NCBI GenBank assembly: GCA_051252515.1
Contig: JBPOFS010000001.1
Coordinates: 558,001 to 622,000 of the forward strand
Reading direction: 5' to 3'
Length of the DNA: 64,000 nt
DNA from: UBA5078 sp051252515
GTDB taxonomy: Bacteria; Pseudomonadota; Gammaproteobacteria; Pseudomonadales; Pseudohongiellaceae
Positions within the stretch are counted from its first letter, which is position 1; each line of letters starts with the position of its first letter. The translations under genes were made by a program, and so were the position numbers. Below the pieces are notes generated by a model that made no database searches, was not told the DNA's origin, and saw nothing but the letters and a program-made list of their open reading frames with translations. Positions 16,810 through 24,844 of this stretch are shown here, piece after piece.

Positions 16810-17733
16810 CTAGCTTACAAATAATCTCTTGGGGGCTACACGGCCATCGTCCAAGATTGTTCCAATGCCAATAAAGCGTTGCTCTTCATATAAGCGCACC
16901 AATCCAGAAGTCGGAAGGTGTCGAACAATGACGGCTTGGCCTAATTTAACAAAAGCGGCAGTCTCCGAGGGAAGATTCACCTCTGGCAAGCCTTGAACCG
17001 CTATATCAGCAGGCTTGATTAAGGCATCAATAGCCTCCAAACCACCCGCTTCTTTCAATTCTCTGAGTTGTTCAATACTAACACACTGCGCTTCTTCGAA
17101 AGCCCCTGCTTGCAGGCGTCGTAGAGCAATGACGTTAGCCCCACACCCAAGCATTTCACCCAAATCGTCCCCTATTGTGCGGACATAGGTGCCTTTGCTG
17201 CAGAAAATCTCTAACTCAACCGTGGCGGCCTCTGCATCAAACGCGATTAGCTTGATTTCGAATACAGTGACATCACGTGCTTTACGCTCTACTTCTTTGC
17301 CTGCGCGCGCTAGCTTGTACAGTGGTTGACCTTGATGCTTCAGGGCCGAGTACATAGGAGGGGTTTGTTTGATATCCCCTCGAAAGCTTTCCAAGGCGGT
17401 CAATATAGCGTCTTCGGTTACCCCGGCGGCGCTGCGCTCACTGATTACGGCCCCTTCAATGTCGGCAGTGTCAGTGCGTACACCGAGCTGCAGCACTGTT
17501 CGATAGCGCTTATCAGAATCTAGCATGAACTGTGACACTTTGGTTGCCTCACCAAAGCATAGCGGCAAAACGCCAGTCGCTAATGGGTCTAATGCGCCTG
17601 TGTGCCCGGCTTTCTCAGCATCGAAGAGCCGCTTTACTTCTTGTAAGCATCCGTTGGAGCTCGCTCCAGTGGCTTTATCTAACACTACAATGCCGTTAAT
17701 ACTACGACCGCGCTTTCGACGATATTGCGTCAC
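16810..17733 (-). CDS. truB: tRNA pseudouridine(55) synthase
   Basis: The 307-residue protein shows the TruB catalytic loop GHTGALDPLATGVLPLCFGE with the nucleophile Asp49, the KRYRTVLQLGVRTDTADIEG strand, and a C-terminal PUA-type region. It makes pseudouridine at position 55 of the T-loop of tRNAs. Translation begins at GTG with GGAGAG upstream. It follows rbfA by 27 bp in the infB operon, the standard order. Nothing unusual was seen apart from the GTG start. Confidence 0.97.
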   Translation of the reverse strand: MTQYRRKRGRSINGIVVLDKATGASSNGCLQEVKRLFDAEKAGHTGALDPLATGVLPLCFGEATKVSQFMLDSDKRYRTVLQLGVRTDTADIEGAVISERSAAGVTEDAILTALESFRGDIKQTPPMYSALKHQGQPLYKLARAGKEVERKARDVTVFEIKLIAFDAEAATVELEIFCSKGTYVRTIGDDLGEMLGCGANVIALRRLQAGAFEEAQCVSIEQLRELKEAGGLEAIDALIKPADIAVQGLPEVNLPSETAAFVKLGQAVIVRHLPTSGLVRLYEEQRFIGIGTILDDGRVAPKRLFVS

Positions 17734-17760
17734 ACTTTTCTCTCCAACCTAGGCATTACG

Positions 17761-18189
17761 TTAAGACTGATGCTCATCGTCTTCGGCAATAGCGCGATCA
17801 ATAAGAGAGGAAAGGTACTGTCCACGCGACACACTTTCATCGTAGTGGAACTTTAATCGAGGGGTAATACGCAGAGTCAGACGTTTCGATAACATCGTGC
17901 GTAAAAAGCCAGAAGCGCTGTTCAGTGCTTTAACACTGGCTTCGATTTCAAGCTTATCAAGATCACCGGCTTTATCGAGCGTCACGCCAGGGGAGAGCGC
18001 CGCTGCACCGTCGATGGAACCCATTACGGTCACATAGACATCGGCGTAGGCAAGGTCGCGACTAAGCTTAACGCTTGTCACTGACACCATGCCTACACGT
18101 GGATCGTTTACTTCCAGCTGAATTAGCATGGCTAACTCGCGCTGTATCTGATCAGCGACTCGCTGGACTCTAGGTGATACTTTTGCCAT
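17761..18189 (-). CDS. rbfA: 30S ribosome-binding factor A
   Basis: The 142-residue product has the RbfA KH-type fold sequence: RVADQIQRELAMLIQLEVND near the N-terminus, DVYVTVMGS in the middle and LRITPRLKFHYDESVSRG near the end. It binds the immature small subunit close to 16S helix 1, assists late 30S maturation and helps growth at low temperature. It lies 14 bp downstream of infB and 27 bp before truB, in the conserved order, so co-expression with IF-2 is expected. The C-terminal tail is short and acidic, as in many homologues. Confidence 0.97.
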   Translation of the reverse strand: MAKVSPRVQRVADQIQRELAMLIQLEVNDPRVGMVSVTSVKLSRDLAYADVYVTVMGSIDGAAALSPGVTLDKAGDLDKLEIEASVKALNSASGFLRTMLSKRLTLRITPRLKFHYDESVSRGQYLSSLIDRAIAEDDEHQS

Positions 18190-18203
18190 TAAATTTTCCG
18201 GCG

Positions 18204-20756
18204 TTATAGAGTTCGAGCAACGGCAGTGGTCTGATAGACCTCAATCTTGTCGCCGACTCGGACATCGTTATAGTTCTTCACGCCAATACCGCATTCCATT
18301 CCGTTACGAACAGAGTTGGCTTCGTCTTTAAAGCGACGCAAGGATTCAAGCTCACCTTCGTAAATCACCACATCATCACGCAATACGCGGATCGGCTTAT
18401 TACGATGCACAGTACCTTCGATAACCATACTACCGGCAATCTGACCAAACTTAGGCGAGTTGAAGACATCACGAACCTCTGCGACACCAAGAATTTCTTC
18501 GCGCATCTCAGGCGTTAGCATGCCACCAAGAACGGCTTTCACGTCATCAATGACGTTATAGATGATGTTGTAATAGCGTAGCTCTAGGTTCTCATTTTCA
18601 ATAAGTTGACGCGCACTCTTATCAGCACGAACGTTAAACCCTACGATCATTGCATTCGATGTAGCAGCAAGGTGAGCATCTGTCTCAGAGATACCACCAA
18701 CACCGGAGGATACAATGTTCACCTGAACTTCTTCGGTACCAAGCTTATGCAGCGAGGACACAATCGCTTCAAGCGATCCACGAACATCGGTTTTCAATAC
18801 GATGTTCATGATGCCCATTTCAGCACGGCCAATACCGGCAAACATGCTTTCCATCTTATTAGTTTGCTGAGCGGCCACTTTGTTATCTTTAGTGCGCTCG
18901 CGACGATGTGCCGCCACTTCTTTGGCTTTCTTCTCATCAGCCACAACGACAAACTCATCGCCAGCCTCAGGAACACCGTTCAAACCTAAAATCTCAACAG
19001 GAATAGAGGGGCCCGCTGTTTTGATTGACTGACTCATTTCGTCAACCAATGCGCGTATGCGTCCATATTCATGCCCAACTAGTACAACGTCTCCCACTTT
19101 CAGAGTACCGTTCTGTACCAATACAGAGGCAACAGGGCCGCGACCTTTATCAAGACGCGACTCAATAACAACCCCTTTACCAGGCGCGTCAATGAAGGCT
19201 TTCAATTCTAATAGCTCTGATTGCAATAGAATGGCTTCAAGTAGTTCGTCAATGCCTTGGCCAGTATGCGCAGACACTTCTACAAACTGCACATCACCGC
19301 CCCATGCGTCTGAGATCACGCCAAAGGCAGACAACTCATTGCGCACGCGATCTACGTCGACGTCTGGCTTATCAATTTTTGTAACTGCCACGACGATCGG
19401 CACACCAGAAGCACGAGCATGAGCAATGGCTTCTTCAGTTTGTGGCTTCACACCATCATCGGCAGCGACTACAAGAATTACAATATCCGTAGCCTTAGCA
19501 CCACGTGAACGCATCGCGCTAAAGGCGGCGTGTCCTGGGGTATCAAGGAAACAGATCATGCCGTTCGGTGTTTCTACATGGTACGCACCGATATGCTGAG
19601 TGATGCCGCCCGCTTCGTGAGAAACTACAGTCGCTTTACGGATATAGTCCAATAGAGATGTCTTACCATGGTCTACGTGACCCATGACCGTCACTACAGG
19701 TGCACGGGCAATAGACTCTTCACCGCCAGCATAGGCAATGGACTCATAAAGGCTTTCTTCAATATGATCTTCGGACACAAATTTAACGGTATGGCCCATT
19801 TCTTCGACTAGCAAAGTCGCAGTATCTTGGTCGAGGACTTGGTTGATAGTTGCCATGACGCCCATCTTAAAGAGCACCTTAACAACTGCCGCCGACTTCA
19901 CAGACATTTTCTGAGCAAGATCCGCTACGGAGTTTGTCTCGCCAATGAGGATCTCGCGAGAGATAAACTCAGTAGGCTTCTCAAAGCCGTGCTCTTTGCT
20001 TGTACGCGAACGACTTTTGCGACCACCGCGACGTGCACGGCCACCATCATACTCGCCTTTTTCCAGTACGAAATCGTCACCGGATGAGCGGCCTTTGCTC
20101 TGTTTTCTTGCCGGAGCTTTATCCTTTTTACGGAACGCTCCTTTGTCGTCATCTTTGCCACCTTTAGGTGCGTCACGGCTCGGTGCCGGGTGACGTCGTG
20201 GCTCTGGCGCTGCAGCAGGCTTGGCTTCTTTCGGTGCTTCAGCAACTGGCGCTGGAGTAGCGGCAGCTGGCTCAACAGGAGCAGCAGGCGTTGCCTCAGC
20301 TGTCTCTGCCGGTGCAACGGCCTCTGGCGCAGCAACCACTTCTGGAGTCGTCGCTGGCTCGGCTTGTGCTGCCGTCTCTGGCGCAGTTACTAGTTCTTCT
20401 GCCGCTTCGATAGGCTCTTGAACTTCTTCTACCTCTGGCTGCAATTCGCTACGTTTCACATAAGTGCGTTTCTTACGAACTTCAACCGCAACCGTTTTTC
20501 CACGACCATGATTCGACGCAGACTTCAGCGTCTCAACCGTTTTGCGCTTCAAGGTTATTTTTTTGGGGGCGGCATCTGATGATTCACCGTCACCATGGCT
20601 TCGACGCAAGAATCCCAATAAGGTGCTCTTGTCCTCTTTCGATATGGAATCATCCGCCTTTGTATGGGGCAGACCCGCTTCTTTCACTTGGGAAAGAAGT
20701 CTCTCCACTGAAACTCCAACCACTTTGGCGAGTTCACTGACTGTTACATCTGCCAT
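18204..20756 (-). CDS. infB: Translation initiation factor IF-2
   Basis: The 850-residue GTPase has an N-terminal IF2N subdomain (MADVTVSELAKVVGVSVERL), a long Ala/Pro/Glu linker (about 100-200) and a basic Arg/Lys patch. A second IF2N-like part precedes the G domain, whose P-loop GHVDHGKTS is at about residue 355, followed by DTPGHAAFS and TKIDKP. Domains II-IV end in KVGDKIEVYQ. It brings initiator tRNA to the 30S subunit and promotes subunit joining. AGGAG precedes the ATG. It follows nusA by 68 bp in the operon that begins with an initiator tRNA. The repetitive low-complexity linker is expected for gammaproteobacterial IF-2. Confidence 0.98.
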   Translation of the reverse strand: MADVTVSELAKVVGVSVERLLSQVKEAGLPHTKADDSISKEDKSTLLGFLRRSHGDGESSDAAPKKITLKRKTVETLKSASNHGRGKTVAVEVRKKRTYVKRSELQPEVEEVQEPIEAAEELVTAPETAAQAEPATTPEVVAAPEAVAPAETAEATPAAPVEPAAATPAPVAEAPKEAKPAAAPEPRRHPAPSRDAPKGGKDDDKGAFRKKDKAPARKQSKGRSSGDDFVLEKGEYDGGRARRGGRKSRSRTSKEHGFEKPTEFISREILIGETNSVADLAQKMSVKSAAVVKVLFKMGVMATINQVLDQDTATLLVEEMGHTVKFVSEDHIEESLYESIAYAGGEESIARAPVVTVMGHVDHGKTSLLDYIRKATVVSHEAGGITQHIGAYHVETPNGMICFLDTPGHAAFSAMRSRGAKATDIVILVVAADDGVKPQTEEAIAHARASGVPIVVAVTKIDKPDVDVDRVRNELSAFGVISDAWGGDVQFVEVSAHTGQGIDELLEAILLQSELLELKAFIDAPGKGVVIESRLDKGRGPVASVLVQNGTLKVGDVVLVGHEYGRIRALVDEMSQSIKTAGPSIPVEILGLNGVPEAGDEFVVVADEKKAKEVAAHRRERTKDNKVAAQQTNKMESMFAGIGRAEMGIMNIVLKTDVRGSLEAIVSSLHKLGTEEVQVNIVSSGVGGISETDAHLAATSNAMIVGFNVRADKSARQLIENENLELRYYNIIYNVIDDVKAVLGGMLTPEMREEILGVAEVRDVFNSPKFGQIAGSMVIEGTVHRNKPIRVLRDDVVIYEGELESLRRFKDEANSVRNGMECGIGVKNYNDVRVGDKIEVYQTTAVARTL

Positions 20757-20824
20757 TTAATTGCTCCTAATTTCTCTTGCGGTCAAAACCCGCTACTCAC
20801 GTTTCGCGAACAGTAATGCCCTAA

Positions 20825-22312
20825 TTATTCGAACCAAGGGGCTCGCGCAGTCATAATGAGTTTGCCGGCACGCTCTTCGTCCATGCCTTCAATATCCATC
20901 AACTCATCTACTGCTTGTTCAGCGAGATCTTCCATGCTCAGCACGCCTTTCTTAGAGAGTGCTAAAGCTAAACTTTCGTCCATACCTTCCATATTAAGAA
21001 GGTCTTCGCCAACATTGGCGTTAGACAAATCTTCTTCAGAGGCAATTGCTTGTGTCAGCAATGCATCCTTTGCTCGATTACGCAGCTCAGTCGCCATGTC
21101 TTCGTCAAATCCATCGATGTCTAAAATTTCATCTAATGGGACATAGGCAATTTCTTCTAGCGAAGTAAATCCTTCACTAACCAGAATCTCTGCAACGTCT
21201 TCATCAACATCTAGCTTCACGACAAACATATCAACAAAGCCACTAGACTCTTGTTCCTGCTTCTCGTTCGCCTCGTCTACACTCATGACGTTAATAGCCC
21301 AACCAGTAAGTTCGCTGGAAAGTCGAACGTTCTGACCGTTACGGCCAATCGCTTGCGCTAGGTTGTCCTCTTCTACGGCAACGTCCATCGTGTGACTATC
21401 TTCGTCAACAATAATCGAAGCCACTTCTGCAGGCGCCATAGAGTTAATAACGAGCTGAGCAGGGTTATCGTCCCAAAGGATGATATCGATACGCTCATTG
21501 GCTAATTCGTTTGAGACGACTTGTACGCGTGAACCACGCATACCAACACAAGCGCCTACTGGATCAATACGACCGTCATTAGTGCTAACAACGATTTTAG
21601 CGCGCGAACCCGGATCTCGTGCTGCCGCTTTAATTTCGATTATTTCTTCAGAAATCTCTGGGACTTCTATCTTAAACAGCTCGATCAACATTTCTGGAGC
21701 TGTACGGCTCAAAAACAATTGCGGGCCACGTGGCTCCGAACGCACATCAAGCAACAATGCACGAATACGATCACCTGTACGGAAATTTTCACGCGGGATC
21801 ATATGCTCACGGGTTAGAAGGCCTTCGGCATTGCTGCCCATATCAACCAATACACTTTCACGCGTAACTTTCTTAACCGTGCCAGAGATTAGAGTACCAA
21901 TCTTGTCGATATACTCAGCGATAATAATATCGCGCTCCGCTTCACGTACTTTCTGTACGATTACCTGCTTGGCCGTTTGTGCAGCGATACGACCGAACTC
22001 AATGTTCTCGATTCGCTCTTCCCAATCGTCACCAATATTCAATTCTTCGTTTTTTTCTTTGGCTTCTTCTATTGTTAACTGCGAGCCCTTACCTGTGTAT
22101 TCTTCGTCATCGACAATTGTCCACACACGGAAAGTTTCGTACTCGCCAGTTCTACGGTCAACACCAACGCGGCACGCGATGTCATCGCTTTCATAGAATT
22201 TTTTTGTCGCTGCCGCTAACGCTGACTCAATAGCTTCGAAAATGACTTCGCGTGACACGCCTTTCTCATTCGAGACTGCATCCGCAACCAACAGAATTTC
22301 TTTACTCATCAT
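20825..22312 (-). CDS. nusA: Transcription termination/antitermination protein NusA
   Basis: The 495-residue product has the RNA polymerase-binding N-terminal domain, an S1 domain (IGTLISGTVKKVTRESVLVD, near 140), KH1 with VGACVGMRGSRVQVV, KH2 with AIGRNGQNVRLSSELTGW, and two C-terminal acidic repeats (DIDGFDEDMATELRNRAK and DIEGMDEERAGKLI), the gammaproteobacterial form. It modulates pausing, termination and antitermination. Two adjacent Met codons are possible starts; AAGGTG suits the first. It follows rimP. Leader terminators upstream of rimP are well placed for NusA feedback, as is known for the E. coli metY-nusA leader. Confidence 0.98.
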   Translation of the reverse strand: MMSKEILLVADAVSNEKGVSREVIFEAIESALAAATKKFYESDDIACRVGVDRRTGEYETFRVWTIVDDEEYTGKGSQLTIEEAKEKNEELNIGDDWEERIENIEFGRIAAQTAKQVIVQKVREAERDIIIAEYIDKIGTLISGTVKKVTRESVLVDMGSNAEGLLTREHMIPRENFRTGDRIRALLLDVRSEPRGPQLFLSRTAPEMLIELFKIEVPEISEEIIEIKAAARDPGSRAKIVVSTNDGRIDPVGACVGMRGSRVQVVSNELANERIDIILWDDNPAQLVINSMAPAEVASIIVDEDSHTMDVAVEEDNLAQAIGRNGQNVRLSSELTGWAINVMSVDEANEKQEQESSGFVDMFVVKLDVDEDVAEILVSEGFTSLEEIAYVPLDEILDIDGFDEDMATELRNRAKDALLTQAIASEEDLSNANVGEDLLNMEGMDESLALALSKKGVLSMEDLAEQAVDELMDIEGMDEERAGKLIMTARAPWFE

Positions 22313-22398
22313 AATCGTGTCACCTTACTCTAGAGGTCATCAATCCATTATTCTGCAAAAACCTGGGAACACCCAAAGGGGCTCTAACCAGACAAGTC

Positions 22399-22851
22399 CT
22401 AAAATACTAAATTAGCTTTATCAATTGTCATAGCTGAAAGCTTGAACGTTTCGCCATCAACCAATAGCGTGACGCTGTCTGCATCAACACTCTGTATTAC
22501 GCCTTTAAACTTTCTACGTCCATCTAATGGAGAACGCAAACGCACAGCGACTTCATTGCCCACATAGCTTGCGAACTGTTCGATTTCAAAAAGGGGACGT
22601 TCCATACCGGGGGAGGAAACTTCTAGCGTGTATTCCCCAGGGATTGGGTCTTCCACATCAAAAATTGCACTAACTTGACGCGATACTTTTTCGCAATCTT
22701 CAATAGCAATGCCGTCTTCGCCTTTATCGATATAAATGCGCACGACGCTGTATTTTCCTTGAATCACATGCTCGATTCCCCACAGTTCAACCCCGAGCGC
22801 TTCTACGGTCGGACGGATTAAATCGCTTATAAGGGTAACGCTTGTACTCAA
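22399..22851 (-). CDS. rimP: Ribosome maturation factor RimP
   Basis: The 150-residue protein has the RimP two-domain layout: the N-terminal part with LGVELWGIEHVIQGKYSVVRIYID and DCEKVSRQVSAIFDVEDPI, then EYTLEVSSPGMERPLF, then a C-terminal SH3-like domain. It assists 30S assembly before RbfA acts. The start is TTG at 22851, supported by GGAG six bases before it; no in-frame ATG lies nearby. It is the first protein gene after the initiator tRNA, with two terminators and a decayed tRNA between them, and it is followed by nusA after 86 bp. Confidence 0.95.
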   Translation of the reverse strand: MSTSVTLISDLIRPTVEALGVELWGIEHVIQGKYSVVRIYIDKGEDGIAIEDCEKVSRQVSAIFDVEDPIPGEYTLEVSSPGMERPLFEIEQFASYVGNEVAVRLRSPLDGRRKFKGVIQSVDADSVTLLVDGETFKLSAMTIDKANLVF

Positions 22852-22910
22852 GTTTCACTCCACTATCTTGGAAGGTCATTTCGTTCTAGCGAAAATCAAA
22901 TTCCACAAAT

Positions 22911-22931
22911 AAAAAATGGGCCTGCGGCCCA
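22911..22931 (-). terminator. Second leader terminator before rimP
   Basis: On the minus strand TGGGCC-GCA-GGCCCA (22931-22917) forms a perfect 6-bp GC-rich stem followed by six U residues (22916-22911). It lies 60 bp upstream of the rimP TTG start, so transcripts from the tRNA-fMet promoter must read through it to express rimP-nusA-infB. It is probably a partial terminator or attenuator. Confidence 0.8.
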
Positions 22932-23020
22932 CTCCTAAAATACTGACTTTGTAACACCGATAAATTCGCATTATCGATGTGGAGCATACCAGCCCGGCCT
23001 TGCTAGGCGAAAATCGCGCC

Positions 23021-23045
23021 TAATAAAAAGCCCCAAATGGGGCTC
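23021..23045 (-). terminator. First leader terminator after tRNA-fMet
   Basis: On the minus strand AGCCCCATTTGGGGCT followed by UUUU (plus-strand span 23021-23045) is an intrinsic terminator. It sits downstream of tRNA-fMet and the decayed tRNA copy and upstream of the second terminator at 22911-22931. A further TAGGCG/CGCCTA dyad lies at 23004-23022. Confidence 0.8.
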
Positions 23046-23067
23046 GTTATTTTTACTTCTACTAAAG

Positions 23068-23150
23068 TGGTAGCCAGAGCAGGTTTTCACCTTCGACCTT
23101 CAGCGGCTGCGCCGGATTGAAAGCTGAGCCCGAGTCGGGCGCCTACTATT
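23068..23150 (-). pseudogene. Decayed tRNA, probably from an initiator tRNA duplicate
   Basis: Read on the minus strand, the segment ends in GGCTACCA and is preceded by ACCTGC and GAAGGTCG. These line up with the 3' half of the intact tRNA-fMet located immediately upstream (23167-23243). The T-loop has lost a base and its TTC, the acceptor 3' strand no longer has a partner, and the 5' half matches only around GGGCTCA with an insertion. A functional cloverleaf was not found. It is most simply a degenerated tandem copy. The right boundary is approximate. Confidence 0.5.
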
Positions 23151-23166
23151 ACTACTGCACTTCGAT

Positions 23167-23243
<77 letters not shown>

Positions 23244-23352
23244 ATAAATCATAAATTCTGATGAGATATTACATTTGCACGACTTTAACGTGCGATCGAC
23301 CACTGGCTATCTGGCTAACAGGGTCAATGCCTCTTCAAATCTCAGGGGCCGA

Positions 23353-23382
23353 ATTATACTGACCTTGATAGTGAAAGGTCAA
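23353..23382 (-). promoter_or_regulatory. Sigma70 promoter of the tRNA-fMet/rimP-nusA operon
   Basis: On the minus strand TTGACC (23382-23377) and a perfect TATAAT (23358-23353) are separated by 18 bp. The -10 box is followed by the GC-rich discriminator TCGGCCCC, typical of growth-rate and ppGpp-controlled stable-RNA promoters. Transcription would start near 23346, about 100 bp before the tRNA. Confidence 0.8.
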
Positions 23383-23458
23383 GTAGAACCTAGCAATTCG
23401 GTAATTTAGCTGCTTTTCAAAAAACGAGCAAACCACTGACATTTTCAATTCTTAAATT

Positions 23459-23544
23459 TGGTGCCGAAGGCGAGACTTGAACTCGCACGACCATAGGTCA
23501 CTACCCCCTCAAGATAGCGTGTCTACCAATTCCACCACTTCGGC
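23459..23544 (-). tRNA. tRNA-Leu (GAG)
   Basis: The 86-base class II tRNA has acceptor GCCGAAG/CTTCGGC, anticodon stem CTATC/GGTAG around the loop TTGAGGG (anticodon GAG), a long variable arm, T-loop TTCAAGT and an encoded CCA. It lies 47 bp downstream of secG on the same strand, as in Pseudomonas, and is probably processed from the secG transcript. Confidence 0.95.
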
Positions 23545-23591
23545 GCTTACTGCATTTACTACTTACTTCGAGGACTTACTATTTCTAACAA

Positions 23592-23978
23592 TTAATTCGC
23601 TTGATCATCGCCAACAACAGGGATGTCAGACACGTCACCCACTGGGGCTGTTGACTCTACCTGCGGGATATCGCTCACCGGCGCCGAAGATTGCTCTAAA
23701 AGTGCTGGGTTTACAATAGGCATCCCTTCAATCGCACCTGCGCCTGTATTTTGCTTAGCAAAGATCGCAAGCGTCAGGCTCGTAATAAAGAACACCGTGG
23801 CCGCAATTGAAGTGGCGCGCGTCAAAAAGTTGCCCGAGCCCCCACCGCCAAATACAGTTTGCGAAGATCCGCTACCAAATGCCGCGCCAGCATCTGCGCC
23901 CTTGCCCTGTTGCAATAACACCAGGCCGACGATCGCAATAGCGACGATGACGTGCACTACGACAATTATTGTTTCCAT
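23592..23978 (-). CDS. secG: Protein-export membrane protein SecG
   Basis: The 128-residue protein has the SecG layout of two membrane helices (about 2-22 and 52-72) joined by the conserved GKGADAGAAFGSGSSQTVFG cytoplasmic loop, followed by a variable, acidic C-terminal tail of about 50 residues. It is an accessory subunit of the SecYEG translocon that improves SecA-driven export. Its ATG overlaps the tpiA stop as TAATG, so the two are translationally coupled. tRNA-Leu follows. Confidence 0.95.
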   Translation of the reverse strand: METIIVVVHVIVAIAIVGLVLLQQGKGADAGAAFGSGSSQTVFGGGGSGNFLTRATSIAATVFFITSLTLAIFAKQNTGAGAIEGMPIVNPALLEQSSAPVSDIPQVESTAPVGDVSDIPVVGDDQAN

Positions 23979-24736
23979 TATTTACTCACACTTTTACAAA
24001 TCGTTATGAATTCTTCTGACTTAAGCGACGCTCCGCCTACCAAGCCACCATCTATATCTTTTTCAGCAAACAATTGCGCTGCATTGCCAGCATTAACGCT
24101 GCCACCATACAAAATTCGCATACCGGCGCCAATAACACTGTCACGCTTGCTTAGTAATTCTCTAATAAAGCCGTGCATTTCTTGCGCTTGCGCGGGTGTC
24201 GCTGTTTTACCAGTCCCAATTGCCCAGACTGGTTCATAGGCGATCACGGCATCAGCCATCGATGCTATCGAACATACATCTAATACAGTATCCAACTGCC
24301 TAGCGACTATCGCTTCGGCACTCCCAGCTTCGCGTTCTTGCAATGTTTCGCCGACACAAAGAATAGGGGTCATGCCTTGCGCAATCACTGCGTGGCACTT
24401 AGCGGCGATCTGCGCATCAGTTTCTGCGAAAATCTGCCTTCGCTCTGAATGCCCGACGATCACCATCGCGACATCAAAGTCATTAAGCATCTGTGCTGCC
24501 ACTTCACCGGTAAATGCTCCGTCACTTGCTTCGTGCGCATTTTGCGCCCCGAGCAGAATTGGGCTATTACGCAACAATTCCTGACTTAAGCCTAAATATG
24601 GCGAAGGTGGACAGACAACAATCTCTACCTCATCTGACACGACATCAAGGTCTCGAGTCAGAGTGGCTAACAATTCTTCAATAAACTCTCTGGAACCGTG
24701 CATTTTCCAGTTCGCAGCAACTAAGCTTCTGCGCAT
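23978..24736 (-). CDS. tpiA: Triosephosphate isomerase
   Basis: The 252-residue product has all active-site segments: NWKMH near the N-terminus (Lys about 10), VGHSERR with the electrophilic His, YEPVWAIGTGKTATP with the catalytic Glu and the mobile loop, and GGSVNAGN for phosphate binding. It interconverts dihydroxyacetone phosphate and glyceraldehyde 3-phosphate in glycolysis and gluconeogenesis. The Met at 24736 was chosen because AAGG lies eight bases upstream and the family begins a few residues before NWKMH; the frame from 24817 adds an unlikely extension. It sits between glmM and secG. Confidence 0.97.
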   Translation of the reverse strand: MRRSLVAANWKMHGSREFIEELLATLTRDLDVVSDEVEIVVCPPSPYLGLSQELLRNSPILLGAQNAHEASDGAFTGEVAAQMLNDFDVAMVIVGHSERRQIFAETDAQIAAKCHAVIAQGMTPILCVGETLQEREAGSAEAIVARQLDTVLDVCSIASMADAVIAYEPVWAIGTGKTATPAQAQEMHGFIRELLSKRDSVIGAGMRILYGGSVNAGNAAQLFAEKDIDGGLVGGASLKSEEFITICKSVSK

Positions 24737-24844
24737 TTGCATCACCTTGACCAGTAGATGGCGTCTGACATCAGGAAAACGGGGCGCCAATATAACCAAA
24801 CTGCCCCGCGCTTGCAACTTTCTCGAAACGCACTATTGGCAAGT

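Noticed and set aside
19925..20421. Open frames in several phases over the infB linker
   Set aside because: They are shadows of the repetitive Ala/Pro/Glu linker of IF-2 and yield low-complexity Arg/Leu/Ser-rich products.
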